From: Cristatella mucedo
Taxonomy: Eukaryota > Bryozoa > Phylactolaemata > Cristatellidae
Length of the DNA: 64,000 nt
Direction: 5' to 3'
Assembly: GCA_009760855.2 (NCBI GenBank)
Contig: WPIO01000016.1
Coordinates: 1,172,001-1,236,000, forward strand
In this document: in pieces, positions 22,351-32,930 of the stretch
Position numbering within the stretch: position 1 is the stretch's first letter
How the letters are laid out: each line of letters starts with the position of its first letter
Notes under the pieces: generated by a model
What the model saw: only the letters and a program-made list of their open reading frames with translations
Database searches by the model: none
What the model was told of the DNA's origin: nothing
Made by a program: the position numbers and the translations under genes

Positions 22351-22516
22351 CTGCCACATAGCTGGCAATGGCATCCGCACTAACGCTCTCTCCGGCTTTG
22401 AGGCAGACGTAAGCTCGGGGCAGCTCTCCTGCCTCGGCGTCGGGTATTCCGATAACGGCGGCTTCGCGGACGGCGGGATGTGATAGCAATATCGCCTCGA
22501 GCTCAGCAGGTGCGAC
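22351..22516 (-). CDS. 4CL-like ligase copy 1, C-terminal domain exon (VAPAELE)
   Basis: The acceptor CACTTCCAG precedes GTC, and the exon ends at a GTAAGC donor in phase 1 (166 nt). It encodes [20 protein letters not shown], then [17 protein letters not shown], the standard C-terminal subdomain of ANL ligases after the LIKYKGAQ hinge exon. It differs from copy 2 at four residues. The split Gly/Glu codon joins correctly to the last exon. Confidence 0.93.
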
Positions 22517-22992
22517 CTGGAAGTGGCAGCATGGCAAACCGTGTTATCAAACGTCCTGGAGCTTTATTTTCTGCAACCATGGACTTGTATATATAGCAAA
22601 ACCTATCCGACCAAAATCAGAAAGAATTCCACCGCTATGTTATACAAGCAGAGCTGAACCCGAGTTTCATATTTTACTATGATATTTGAATTAATGGCAG
22701 AATTACGGAATTTACAACGCATAATGCTGCACTGAAAATGAGGCTGTATACAAATCACAGACATGCACCTCAACAAGCTTCATGCTATCTCGGTCTACCA
22801 AGGCTCAACAAGTTGGGATTCAAGTAACACACGATGAAGGAATCGGTAAATTTGTTGTTTGTAGATATGGTGGTTACGATTTACCTCCGGTTTAAACATG
22901 GTTTACGCAATACTTTTTTTTTAATAATTTTTCTTATTTGTTGTGGTCATTTTTTGTTTTATGTGAAAGCCGTCGTAACTTCTGATAATATT

Positions 22993-23112
22993 TCTAACAG
23001 TTTTACAGTTTAATAATAATACCCTTTTCACAGCGCCCTCCAAGAACGCAATCTCTTTCTAGGCACTTGACATTTGCTCCAAAAAAAGCATGATCGAACG
23101 GCTAGTGGTAAC
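22993..23112 (-). mobile_element. LINE-B 3' terminus, short
   Basis: A reversed terminus with AATAATAAT, GCGCCCTCCAAGAACGCAATC and the ATGATCGAACGGCTAGTGGTA block. Slightly decayed. Confidence 0.75.
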
Positions 23113-23644
23113 AGGCACTCGATACTATTGGTTGTTCATATGATCACAGCTGCAACCAGAGTTGCTGTCATACTTGATGCTGGTGCTTTTGGATGTTGTT
23201 GTTATCTTTGTGCTTTTATTTGCTTGATGTGTTGAAAAAACCCAGCTGATCAATAATTATGACAAGGCCTGGCCGCCATCATCCATCCACCATCCACCCA
23301 TCATTAGCAGCAACCTCGAAGAAAGCAGATTTTTAAACAACCAGACACCTGCATTTATGAAAAGTGAGGACAGTAATGCCAATGCAAGCTTGGCTACTAA
23401 ATTGGAAAACAGATTGTGCAAAAATTTATGTTTGTCTTTTATTAAAAGTTACCCTTAACAAATAATCGATTGTGGGACCAATTTTATAAGTATTCTCTTG
23501 ACTTTCCCTTTCTAGCGACAAACATCGCTGCTGCAATCCACTTCTAGGTGCAACGCAGGGGGGACGGTGCTAGATCGAGGTCGACGAGTGAAAGGCAGAC
23601 CACTAAAGCGCCCGGCATTGCACAGGCAGGACGAGGCAGTCGAC

Positions 23645-23727
23645 CTGAGCTCCCTTGTACTTGATCAGCTCCTTCAGACGGTCGACAATGTAGAAGAAGC
23701 CATCCTTGTCGTAGTAGGCCACGTCAC
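23645..23727 (-). CDS. 4CL-like ligase copy 1, hinge exon (A8 motif)
   Basis: This 83-nt exon follows a CTGCTGCAG acceptor and completes the Gly codon split with the exon upstream. It encodes [17 protein letters not shown] then [13 protein letters not shown] is the end of the A7 motif, D/R contact the ATP ribose and phosphate, and LKELIKYKG is the A8 hinge about which the C-terminal lid rotates. The donor is GTCGAC, weaker than consensus, and the copy-2 donor at this place is also non-consensus (GTCAGC). Confidence 0.92.
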
Positions 23728-24149
23728 CTGCAGCAGATGATGCGTGTGGCGGCTAAAGGCACGCTGCTGCAGAGCAGCCGACCTTCACTCGAATCAGTCC
23801 ACGGACGGAGAAGGTGCAGGAGAGCAGGCGCCGAGCTCCGTCGGCGGCTGCACGAGAGATGTTGCCACCTCAAGCCGCCATCAAGGCAGCTTCGGCACCA
23901 TTTGTGTCGTCACGTCGTCACCGGTATGAGCACCGTGGCAATCGATGGTTAACGATGGCCTGTACGATAGCCTAGGACGTCAGCAGCAGCAGCAGCAGGG
24001 CTGCACAAATTTCGGCAGTAGGCCGGGAGCTCGCAGCAGCCTCGCTATCGATGACAATCATTTGCTCACGTAAGTGGGCCAATCACGAACGATTGCAAAA
24101 AGGAAACAGCTTGATTGACCTTCACCGCTTGGGAGGTTGACACTCTGAC

Positions 24150-24345
24150 GTGACTAACCACACTTGCATGCTGACCCTGTGCATGTTACTCCTAACCATG
24201 TTATTCATGTTGTTTATCAAGCATGATTCAGCTCAACATTCAATCGTGTTTCCTTTTCAGCAAATGTAAAGCGCCTAGAAAGAGATTGAGTTCACTGAGG
24301 GCGCTGTATCGAGTGACTTGTTATTATTATTATTATTATTAGAGA
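24150..24345 (+). mobile_element. LINE-B 3' end, sense
   Basis: It runs from GCATGCTGACCCTGTGCATG through the terminal GAGGGCGCTGTATCGAGTG to an ATT tail, inserted in the intron between the A7 and A8 exons. Confidence 0.88.
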
Positions 24346-24882
24346 AAGAGGCGCTAGAGCAGTGCTGACCGCAGGCAGGGCCGCGACGAAGCCGCCGATT
24401 GGGAATTGGCGGATGGAGATCGCCGATTAGCTGGACAATGAGCGTTGGTCTCTAGAAAGACCACCGAGCACATGGCCGAACAACCGAGAACTACCACCAC
24501 CTCGACCTCCCTTCCCTCATCTATCTTGGACAGCCGAGCCTAGCAAGGACGCATCGATTCTGCTATTCGATGGGCCTCGAATACCTGCTACCACTCATTT
24601 GCAGCTATGAAAACGAGCCTGTAGAATTTGCTCAGCTTCGATGTACTTTCCTTTTAACCTTTTCGCTTCAATGGTGGCACGCAGAAACGGCAGCAGCAAA
24701 TCGAAGGCGACCTCGACAACGTACTGTCAGCAGCAGGCACCGGCGAGCGCTCGATCAGGCAAAGGGGCGGCCGCTGCAGCAGCAGTAGCAGCTTTTGTGG
24801 CTCATCGAGGCGGGGAGGGGGCGGCAGGGGGAGGGGGAGGAAGATGGCGGCAGCACCGCAGCTGTCGGCGGCGCTCGCTCAC

Positions 24883-25027
24883 CCGTCCTCATCCAGCCGT
24901 CGCCGATCAAGGTTTCAGCTTCTGGCTTCGGATTGCGCAGGTAGCCTTTCATGATGTTGGGGCCGCGCACGAGCAGCTCGCCTTCCGTATTCGGCGGGCA
25001 GTCTGCTCCCGTGGACACGTCGCAGAC
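24883..25027 (-). CDS. 4CL-like ligase copy 1, A7 exon
   Basis: The acceptor CTGCCTCACAG is followed by GTCTGCGACG, and the donor is GTGAGC in phase 1 (145 nt). It encodes VCDVSTGADCPPNTEGELLV, then RGPNIMKGYLRNPK and DGWMRTG, the strand-rich part leading to the GWxRTGD motif whose aspartate binds the ATP ribose. Copy 2 has the same exon with five residue differences, including Val for the unusual Cys at position 2. Plus-strand open frames here are shadows. Confidence 0.93.
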
Positions 25028-25348
25028 CTGTGAGGCAGGCAGCAGCGATCGCTTCCTTCTACTACGGTGCCTAGTGAAAGCTGCCGCTGCAGCAGCATCT
25101 GCTGCTGCACAGCTGCTGCTGCACAGGTCGTCGCCATCAGCTGCTGCTGCTGCTGTGCATTTTTCGGAAACGTTGTCATCCGAGCGAAGATGGCCAAAAA
25201 CGGTGTAGCAAAGGCCTGTTTTGTGAATCGTGAGACTCCCGAGTCTCAAAAAGGTATGCAAATTATGCTCGAATGGATTCGGAATTGCTCACGCCTTCGG
25301 CTCTCTTCATCACACGATACCCCTATCGTTGTACGTCCGGCTATGGTT

Positions 25349-25430
25349 ACTTAATAATAATAATAATGCACTTGATAAAGCGCCCTCAGAGAACTCAATC
25401 TCTCTCTAGACGCTTTACATTTACTTAAAC
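25349..25430 (-). mobile_element. LINE-B 3' terminus, short
   Basis: A reversed ATT tail, GCACTTGATAAAGCGCCCTC, then the CTCTAGACGCTTTACATTT block. Truncated after that. Confidence 0.85.
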
Positions 25431-25434
25431 GATC

Positions 25435-26600
25435 CAGTACGATCATGAATGCTTGTTATCGTTTCGAGGACAGTTAGTTAGTGTTACTGCATGTGAAGTG
25501 CGTGTTTTAGCTAGGCTTTGCGAGTTAGGCATCGCCAGTGGAACAGGCCGTGGTACCAGAGGACGCTGACGGCGTCAAACTAACACCTGTACTGTCGTTG
25601 CTAACGGCCAAAGTTCTCTCGTGTTAGAATGACTACCCATTTTTTTTTACTAACCAGGGCCGTGCCCTGCCTGCTGTTAGAACTGCTGCAACTTTCTCTA
25701 ACCTTAAGCCGACGCTAACCTCGGTGACCACTTACAACTTGTGCCTAATTGTGCAATAAACCGCAAGCTATTGGCAGCTTGTTACTTGATGATACTCCGG
25801 ACATTTTAGCTGTTGAGATCTGGCTTAAACTGCTCGCCTATCACCCATGCAAGTTTCTGCTTTCCTCCCACTCAGCGATCGCCAAAAACTTGTGGCGAGA
25901 GTGGCCATGAAGGTTGCCCAAACTTGATTCAATATCAAGCCATTCTCGGTTCCAGCAAAACAACCTCCCGAATCTCTAATTCTGTGTCCAAATAGTAGTA
26001 ATATCCGAAGGTGGTAGTAATTTACTGTCTACTAGGTAGTAAATGCAGCTCCATCACAAACTTTTCTGGTTTTCTCACCGTTCTTTGCAACAGGAATCGG
26101 CCTTTCTTCATTCGAGGTGATTTTAAAATATAACCCATCTGATTCGACGTGTTCACACTTACTTTCCCTGCCTGAGTGCTTCTGCCTCAGCGCTCATTTT
26201 TAAGCCCCTACTACACCTAAAAAAGAGCCACACTCTTGATCAAATGTTTCTCCTATGATTGAACCATATCAAACTATATCGTCACGCTTTTCGGTATGTC
26301 TGATCCGATGTGGATTGAATTCTCCCTGAAAAGCGGTTCCTTTTCTACGTACACAATTACACAATCGTCAAGACAACTAAAGTTTCTTGACATTGATGCA
26401 GTCCGCTGAAGAAGACTTGCATCTTCTGCACCTCTACTTGACCCTCTAATTGACATCCCCTTTGTAGATGCAATGCTACAAATCGACGCTAGCCAACGTC
26501 CTTGATTAGTTTGTACCCCTGATAATACGATAGGTCGGTACGCGAAGAAATACCCTTTGGTTAATGGCTGACATAAATAGAGCAAAGAACACTAATATGT
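25435..26600. other. Intron sequence with copy-2 counterpart at 60.6-61.2 kb
   Basis: Scattered similarity to 60.65-61.2 kb is visible (for example CCATGCAAGTTTCTGC, and ATCGACGCTAGCCAACGTCC followed by TTGATTAGTTTG). I looked here for the missing GSVG/PNTE exon and did not find it. Confidence 0.5.
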
Positions 26601-26618
26601 AGACTTGAGAAAGCCGCT

Positions 26619-26842
26619 AAAAAGTCGGGACTCACTGTCCGCCGCTCGGCATTTGAGGATTATTGTACGTTGTATCAATCCATTGCAGCTAAGGCTAAGT
26701 AAAATTGTATAGAGAATTGGTAGAATCGTAGATCGATAACCCAAAAATACTAACATCAACGGTCGGCCATTTTCTTAATAACCCCCACGCCAACACACTG
26801 CAGAGTGATTCTAGTGATGACTAAGCCAAGCATTTCTTTGTA
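26619..26842. repeat. Direct repeat, left arm (partner 27104-27320)
   Basis: About 220 bp beginning AAGTCGGGACTCACTGTCCG is repeated with few differences at 27104-27320, on the far side of an LTR fragment. Copy 2 of the locus has this sequence only once. Confidence 0.88.
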
Positions 26843-26847
26843 GTTTG

Positions 26848-27098
26848 AGTGTATGCCGGCTCTTCTAATGAGCCTGTGATGTGGCATGGACACCGGCCGG
26901 TAACCTGGTGGCCAGATGGTGAATTCACCATCAGGATCGGCCGCTGCACAGTTGTGGTCCTCGATTAATCATCGGGGTCAACCGGAGGAGTGGAAGGAGA
27001 CTCGAGTGTGAGAAGGGGGCGAAGGCAGTCGTGCGTCTTGCTGCTCCGTGCCTTGTACAATAAACCGTTGGCGTTGTTGTGGGCCAGCGTTCTGTATG
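26848..27098 (+). mobile_element. Gypsy-1 LTR-related fragment, opposite orientation
   Basis: The stretch TGAGCCTGTGATGTGGCATG, GGTGGCCAGATGGTG and CACCATCAGGATCGGCCGC is the reverse complement of the LTR sequence at 49163-49501. It is followed by unmatched sequence containing an AATAAA. No internal Gypsy genes are present, so it is a solo LTR or a fragment. Confidence 0.72.
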
Positions 27099-27103
27099 CC
27101 CAA

Positions 27104-27320
27104 AAGTCGGGACTCACTGTCCGCCGCTCGGCATTTGAAGATTATTGTACGTTGTATCAATCCATTGCAGCTAAGGCTAAGTAAAATTGTATAGAAAATT
27201 GGTAGAATCGTAGATCAATAACCGAAAAATACTAACATCAACAGTCGGCCATTTTCTTAATCACCCCCACGCCAACACACTGCAGAGTGATTCTAGTGAT
27301 GACTAAGCCAAGCGTTTCTT
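27104..27320. repeat. Direct repeat, right arm (partner 26619-26842)
   Basis: Second copy of the repeat described at 26619. It continues into sequence that matches 63.27-63.8 kb in the duplicated unit B. Confidence 0.88.
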
Positions 27321-27879
27321 AAAACTCTGCGTTGGGAACATAGGAATGATTAGGGACTCAGTGCTCTCACTGCCGTCCATGTAGGACTGCAGCCCTCACC
27401 GTCCTGCTCTGCTTCTCTCACCTTAATTGCCTGTTTCTATCGAACTCGTTGCTAAACTTGTCTACAACGTTAGCGACATTCCTTTAGATCCTGTGCCCAC
27501 AATTGTTCGTATGAGGTACACAGACCTGTTGCTGCCCAGCACCACAATATTATGTACATATGTGTATATCATTTCATATATCAATATCATAAAAATATGT
27601 CCCTGGTTACCGGTAGGTAGGTCCCTTTCCCTCTGAAAAACAGTTATCTTTCTGAAGGCAATTAACAGGCAACTCGCTAAAAAGCCGACTCTAAATCAAG
27701 AGAATTTAAGTAGCTTTTGCCCAGTTTTCCTTCTGCCATTCTTATCCAAGACTCTTGCACAAGAGGCGGCTCAGCAACTAAAGTATTACATCGTTTTATA
27801 GGATCTTTCTAACAAGTTTCGATCACGACTTCGAGCAAACTGTTCTACGGAATCTGCTCTGCTTTGTGTTAACAATAAC

Positions 27880-28500
27880 CACTTCAATAATGCTGATCAA
27901 GGTAGGGGTTTCCTGCTATTTCTGCTGGATCTATCAGCAGCACTTGAAACTACTGACCGCCAGATTCTTATGGAGTGCTTCTCCTCATGCCTATTAGGTC
28001 CTACCTCAGTGAGTGGTGCAAGAGTGTAGATATGAATGACTGTCAACCATCTAGAGAATCCTTAAAGTATGGGGTGCCTCAGGGTTCGGTCTTATGCCCC
28101 CTTCTTTTCATTATCTATACTCTAGCAATGGCCGATATCATTACAATCTTGGCTTTCATTTCTAGGCCAATGACACCAAGCAAATCACCTATCCTTCGAC
28201 CCTGCTACGCTTCATTATCTATGACCCTACTCTATGGATCCTAATCAGATAATTCCATCGCTGCCTGCATCGACGAGTATCGCATTTGGATGGCTACTAA
28301 CTTCCTGAGGCTCAACGATGATAAGACCAACCTAATAATTATGGGGAAATCTAGGGACACCCACAAGTTGGAAGAGCCAATCCTCAAGATTGCATCACCT
28401 AGATTTTAACCAAAGACCTGCCCATAATCTGGGTACACTATTCCAAAACGACTTGTCATTTGATGAGCATATTCCCTTCATTATACTAAGTTGGCCAATT
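27880..28500 (+). pseudogene. LINE reverse transcriptase fragment (LINE-B type)
   Basis: Plus-strand frames encode a CR1/jockey-like reverse transcriptase: FLLFLLDLSAALETTDRQ (palm motif A region), then [14 protein letters not shown] (motif B). After a frame change comes ACIDEYRIWMATNFLRLNDD. The YADD box is lost within the frame break near 28150. It is an inactive copy in an intron of gene copy 1. The upstream 27.3-27.9 kb also recurs at 63.3-63.83 kb. Confidence 0.8.
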
Positions 28501-29180
28501 TTTAGCTAAGCATCTACTTAGATAAGAGTATGATCGCCAAACTAATCATATGCCAACATGATTTACACAGACTCAGGAGAACCCAATGACCTTGTCCAAC
28601 TTTGTTTCGATCCAAGAGTGGCAGCAGCAGGTACCGTTTGATGCAGCCAATGTGCCTACTTCCACTGAAGCATAGCCGAAGACCGAACCCTTGTAAACAA
28701 TGATCGGCATCGACACTGTGATGGGGGCATTTACCGTAGACATAAGAGGTTGGAAGAGGCAGGCCGGAAAGTGACAGCATCATGTGATCTACGGCTTGAT
28801 GCTCGTCGGTTCTTCATTGTTCTGACGATGCAGCCTGCTACAGCTGCTTCGCGAATAAAGATAAAGCAACAGCCTTAAGGTTTTGGTCGGCATGTGGGCA
28901 TCTCAAAACATGCTTCGTTACTTAATTTAGAAGGATTTAAGCATACCGACGAAAGCATCAGTGCGGCGGTTCCTATGGGCCTCAATGGCCTACCGGTGCA
29001 GCCAGCGAGCCCATCGCAGGAATCAGCACTAGCTGCTATTGCGGCACCGGCTGATAAGGTAAGGGCAGAGGACGACGGACAGTGCACGAGAAGTCAGCAC
29101 AGCTACCGTCGCCGTCGGTGCCCCCAGCACAGTAGGAGGGGAGAGGGTGAGTAGGGGTAGCACTGCCCTGTTGCCACTCA
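28501..29180. other. Intron of copy 1, no exon recognised
   Basis: Both strands were read for the short GSVG/PNTE exon expected between the GYGLSE and VCDVSTG exons; none was convincing. Open frames here lack family motifs. Confidence 0.45.
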
Positions 29181-29181
29181 C

Positions 29182-29268
29182 TCTCGACTCGACTCCCGGC
29201 ACTGGCGTGCCGGCCGAGCCGACGCGCCAGATTCAGGTGCGTCACAATTGCCTCCGACAGGCCGTAGC
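29182..29268 (-). CDS. 4CL-like ligase copy 1, A5 exon (3' end uncertain)
   Basis: The acceptor TCTTGGTTTTAG is followed by GC TAC GGC, which completes a Gly codon from the previous exon and encodes GYGLSEAIVTHLNLARR. This is the A5 motif (usually YG-M/L-TE), with Ser in place of Thr. The donor is not certain. A GTGAGT at 29181 gives the end used here, but residues after HLNLARR do not look like the family, so the true donor may lie closer to 29226. No partner exon was found in copy 2 because that gene runs off the window. Confidence 0.72.
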
Positions 29269-29375
29269 CTAAAACCAAGAGGCTGCTGTGGCAGCAAGTC
29301 GCTGGTCAGCGAGATCCGATCCGAGCCCCGCGAGGCCAGCCGCCCCCTTGCTCGAATTGAGAGCACTGCTGCTAC

Positions 29376-29550
29376 CTTGGCAGAGCGTCTTCACATGAGG
29401 AAACTTGCCGATGAACTCCTTGCTCACTTCAGCGCCTAGCGGCGCTGCACCGGAAGTGACGTGCTCGAGAGAGGTGAGGTCAAAGCGAGACGTCATCGGA
29501 TCTTTGCACATGAAGAGAATTATGGGCGGCACAAGAGGCGCGACGTTCAC
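29376..29550 (-). CDS. 4CL-like ligase copy 1, exon with GAAPLG motif
   Basis: The acceptor CCGTTGACAG precedes GTG, and the donor GTAGCA is in phase 1 (175 nt). It encodes VNVAPLVPPIILFMCKDPM, then SLEHVTSGAAPLGAEVSKEF and the end VKTLCQ. SGAAPLG is the conserved A4/substrate-binding loop of 4CL-like enzymes, where the residues near GAAPL line the acyl pocket. Phase 0 joins it to the exon ending SIERYR. Confidence 0.93.
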
Positions 29551-29884
29551 CTGTCAACGGTGAGGAAGGAGAGCCGTCAGAAACAGCCAACCGACGAACG
29601 AAGCCAACGAAGACCGGCTGCTACCGGTCACCAAAGTTCGTGCGGTCAAGGCCCCCCCATCAGTGAGCCCATCATACAATTACTCGAGCAGGCTAAGTGG
29701 CCGACTGCCGCTATGTGGGCGGCTCGCAGGAATTCTGTCACAGCCAATGATGCAGCCCACCTTGAAGGCCCCCCAGTCGAGCTACGCCATTCGCAGGGTC
29801 TGGGCGCAGGGCACTATCGCACACGTGAGCTCTGCAGCAGCAGCAGTGGCTGCTGGCGATGGTGGCATGCAAGCGGCCACACAC

Positions 29885-30059
29885 CCTGTATCGCTCGATC
29901 GACGTCAGGAAGACGAGTGGGTCCCACTTGGAGTGCGTGACCAGGAGGGAGCCGCTGTGCAGGCCCAAGCTTATCAGGATCATCAGCCCGTAGATGTGAT
30001 AGAACGGCAGCACGGCGGCCATCGTGTCGCTGGCCTTGAGCGGGAAGACTGGCTCTCGC
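29885..30059 (-). CDS. 4CL-like ligase copy 1, exon with PFYHIYG motif
   Basis: The acceptor TTCGATTAG is followed by one base that completes a Trp codon, and the donor is GTGTGT in phase 0 (175 nt). It encodes REPVFPLKASDTMAAVLPFY, then HIYGLMILISLGLHSG and a WDP...FLTSIERYR end. LPFYHIYG is a family hallmark (LPxFHxxG). The junction with the upstream exon reads NLVQL-W-REPVF without a break. Confidence 0.93.
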
Positions 30060-30385
30060 CTAATCGAATGAGCGACAGACGAGATGCGATCGTGGCACTT
30101 CTGCCCGGTAGTAATGCCCGACGAAAGCAGCAGCAGAAGCGGCAGGACCCAGGCCGGCTGCTGCACAGGCCGGCTGCTGCACTCCTCGACTCCCATGCAA
30201 ACTAGCGAGACGGTGCTGGTCTGTGAGCATTACCCCCCCCCCCCCGATAGCCCAATTGCTGCTATTGCGGCCGGCTGCTCGGGGCGATACGAGGCCGTCT
30301 GGCCACTAAGGCATGTGACTAAGATGCGAGAGCAGGCAACGCTTTGAGGGGGAGTGGCTCGGCCACCTCCGTAGCTGCCACGCAC

Positions 30386-30624
30386 CAGAGCTGCACGAGG
30401 TTGGCGGTGAGGTTGTAGTGTGTGAGCATGACCGCCTTGGGTAGGCCCGTGGTGCCACTGGACAGCGGCATGCAGGCGACGTCGTTCTTGCTGTCGACAG
30501 CCACGGGCTTGCCGTCGAATGCCGAGCCGTCATCCTCGAGCAGAGCCGAGAACGAGACGTGTCGGCTGCTGCTGCTGCCGCCAGCCCCGCCGTGCTGCTG
30601 CTGCTCGCCCAGCACGATCACTTT
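30386..30624 (-). CDS. 4CL-like ligase copy 1, P-loop exon (A3 motif)
   Basis: The exon runs from AAAGTGATC after TGCCTTGCAG to a GTGCGT donor in phase 2 (239 nt). It encodes KVIVLGEQQQ, a low-complexity Gly/Ser insert, then ACMPLSSGTTGLPKAVMLTH and YNLTANLVQL. SSGTTGLPK is the AMP/phosphate-binding loop that defines the superfamily. A duplicate of the acceptor TGCAGAAAGTGATCG lies 23 nt upstream; its use would put a stop codon ten codons into the exon. A SINE begins right behind the upstream acceptor. Confidence 0.93.
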
Positions 30625-30656
30625 CTGCAAGGCATCGCGATCACTTTCTGCAGGTG

Positions 30657-30790
30657 AGCCGTGATGGCACACTAGGTAAGGCGGTGCTTTTCACGACCCG
30701 GTCCCGAGATCGTGAGTTCGATTCCTGTGGAGGGCGATTGTGTTAGCCGTAAAGGTTCTTCTGTCGCCATACAAAAGAGGCTGTTAAATC
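30657..30790 (+). mobile_element. SINE-1, sense, abutting an exon
   Basis: It starts at GAGCCGTGATGGCACACTAG with the A and B boxes recognisable (GTAAGGCGG; GAGTTCGATTCC) and a shortened body. It lies in the intron just upstream (in gene sense) of the P-loop exon, so the reversed tRNA-like head now occupies the region where the polypyrimidine tract and branch point should be. Confidence 0.88.
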
Positions 30791-30888
30791 AGATATTTTT
30801 TTAATAAAGGTATTTTTTAAATCAGGTATTTTTAAATCAGGTATTTTAAATCAGGTGTTTTTTAAATCAGGTATTTTTTAAATAAAGG
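30779..30888. repeat. Tandem AAATCAGGTATTTTTT repeats at the SINE tail
   Basis: Five or six imperfect units of about 16-20 bp built from the SINE 3' end sequence (AAATCAG) plus a T-run. Confidence 0.85.
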
Positions 30889-30911
30889 CGTCGACTCGTA
30901 TCGTAGCAGCA

Positions 30912-31553
30912 GTGGAAAGGATGCTGAAACTCGGCCGCCGAAAGCTACCGTTCGGCCTCGAGCATCGGAGCAGTTTAATGAGGGCACGATGCAGGGACCG
31001 AGCAATCAACGGGAGGGGGAGGGCAGCCATAATCAGCAGAATTCCGAGCAGCGTCCTGGTCGAGGGCGGACAGCGTGCAAAGCACCAGCTGGTTGATGAG
31101 CGAGTGCCTCGGTCAAGGCTGGGAGCGCAGAGACGGGCTTGTGTGTGGGATCACAGACTAGGCGCAAGTGCTAGAATGCAGTCCAGGTGCCGGCAGCCGA
31201 AACAAACAAAAGCGAAACGAAATAAGCGTAATCGCCGGAGCCTAGTCCTGGCCACAGCCTGCCCAGACAAAAAGACACGAAGGAAATGTGGCAACCCGCG
31301 GGAAGAAACTCGTGTCAAAAAGCATAAGTTTTCACTATCCCGAAACGACATGCGGTTGAGGTCTGTAAGAGGGCTAGTGAAACACCGTGCAATTGCACCA
31401 GATCTCGTTGACAATCTGAAGAAAACGGACATACACAGCCGAGTTAGTAAGAGGAGGCCTACTCAGGCACGATCAGTTCAGAAAAAGCCGTGTGCAGCTG
31501 CTCGACGTGCTGTTCTCACCTTGTCAAGCTGCTCTATAATGGCGCTAAGCTAG
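30912..31553 (+). other. Long open frame of unknown meaning
   Basis: A 213-codon ATG-to-stop frame lies on the strand opposite gene copy 1, inside its third intron. The product would be very rich in Arg, Lys and Ser with no membrane segment, no signal peptide and no family that I recognise. Length alone is not proof in GC-rich DNA. It may be chance, or a remnant of an unrecognised element. Confidence 0.2.
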
Positions 31554-31559
31554 CGATAC

Positions 31560-31675
31560 GTCTCTCTGACCCTGTCTCTCTCAGTTTGTGCATGCACGTG
31601 TGTGAGCATCTGTGTGTGTGTGTGTCTCTCACTCTCTCTCTGGCCCTCTCTGTCTCTGTCTTTCTTTCTCTCTGA
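31560..31675. repeat. CT/GT-rich low-complexity tract
   Basis: Interrupted CTCTCT and GTGTGT blocks. Microsatellite-like. Confidence 0.8.
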
Positions 31676-31921
31676 AATAGTTGTGCAGTGTCATGTTCAA
31701 TGGGGTATATGCTATCGTCCTCACTTCCCAAAGTGTGCAACTATTGCAGGAGTGTAATATCCAGTTGAGTGTGGAGATCAAAGCCTGTTGTGGAGCCATT
31801 ACATGGCTGCTGCACTGGTTTCATCAATCAAGACAACCTGTCAACAGGTGGCACGTGATGAGCGTTTAATCTCTAAATGATAAGGTACCTTGAGAACTTA
31901 CTTTGTCGAAAGACTGTTTGC

Positions 31922-32035
<114 letters not shown>

Positions 32036-32240
32036 GCATCTCGTTATTTTAAATAACAAGCTGGGGCAATGAGCAGGGCTTTTTTGATGACAAGACCAGC
32101 TAGGTGTTACCCGGAAAGTTATTGCTAATGAAATTAGAAATCAATTTCGCACGGTGTGCCACAGATTTCAGGTGTGGATACTTCAAGGGTTGTTTGCATT
32201 CAAGCACTCGGTGGTGTATCAGTCTCACGTGTGCAAGGTG

Positions 32241-32244
<4 letters not shown>

Positions 32245-32310
<66 letters not shown>
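32245..32310. repeat. (GA)n microsatellite
   Basis: An uninterrupted GA run just downstream, in gene sense, of the exon at 32385-32500. Confidence 0.95.
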
Positions 32311-32313
<3 letters not shown>

Positions 32314-32384
32314 AGTGCACACCGCCTAAGCATCCATGCGCACACATGCAAACGTAGGGGGCATCACGAGTGGCTCTGCCTGAC

Positions 32385-32500
32385 CTTGATCTGTTCCGGG
32401 TTCGATAGGCTAGCGATAGCCTCCTGTATGACACCTTGATTGCTTGCGGTACAAAACACGAAGTTGGAATTGGTCAGACTCAATGCATTCATAATTTCAC
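32385..32500 (-). CDS. 4CL-like ligase copy 1, exon 3
   Basis: The acceptor ATCTTTTGCAG is followed by GTGAAATTATG, and the donor is GTCAGG in phase 0 (116 nt). The first two bases complete the Gly codon left open by exon 2. It encodes GEIMNALSLTNSNFVFCTAS, then NQGVIQEAIASLSNPEQIK. This fills the expected interval between NPAYTKG and KVIVLGE, where ANL enzymes read ELxHQLxxSxAKxVxT. The sequence is divergent here, as the family usually is, but both junction phases and the position fit. Confidence 0.87.
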
Positions 32501-32689
32501 CTGCAAAAGATTCATGCAGCAGCCGATAACGAGTCAGTACACATACGAGAGTCAAACTCGTCAGCATTAAGATAAGGCATCCAGGTGACATAAAGATGTC
32601 CGAACCTCGCCGGTAAAGAGTCTTTCCACCAAGATTCGTCAATTGTGCTGCTTTGAAGAGAAAAACCCTTAGGTTTTCCGATGTCTCAT

Positions 32690-32930
<241 letters not shown>

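Noticed and set aside
24641-25033. Plus-strand frame of 130 codons, Ala/Gly rich
   Set aside because: Shadow of the A7 exon plus GC-rich simple sequence.
27330-27420. Candidate for the missing ligase exon (a minus-strand VPNAEF-like string)
   Set aside because: The frame hits a stop at once, there is no GSVG upstream, and the same interval in unit B does not conserve the residues; it looks like LINE-flank sequence.
29461-30205. Plus-strand frames of 159 and 180 codons
   Set aside because: They are shadows of the minus-strand ligase exons at 29376-29550 and 29885-30059.
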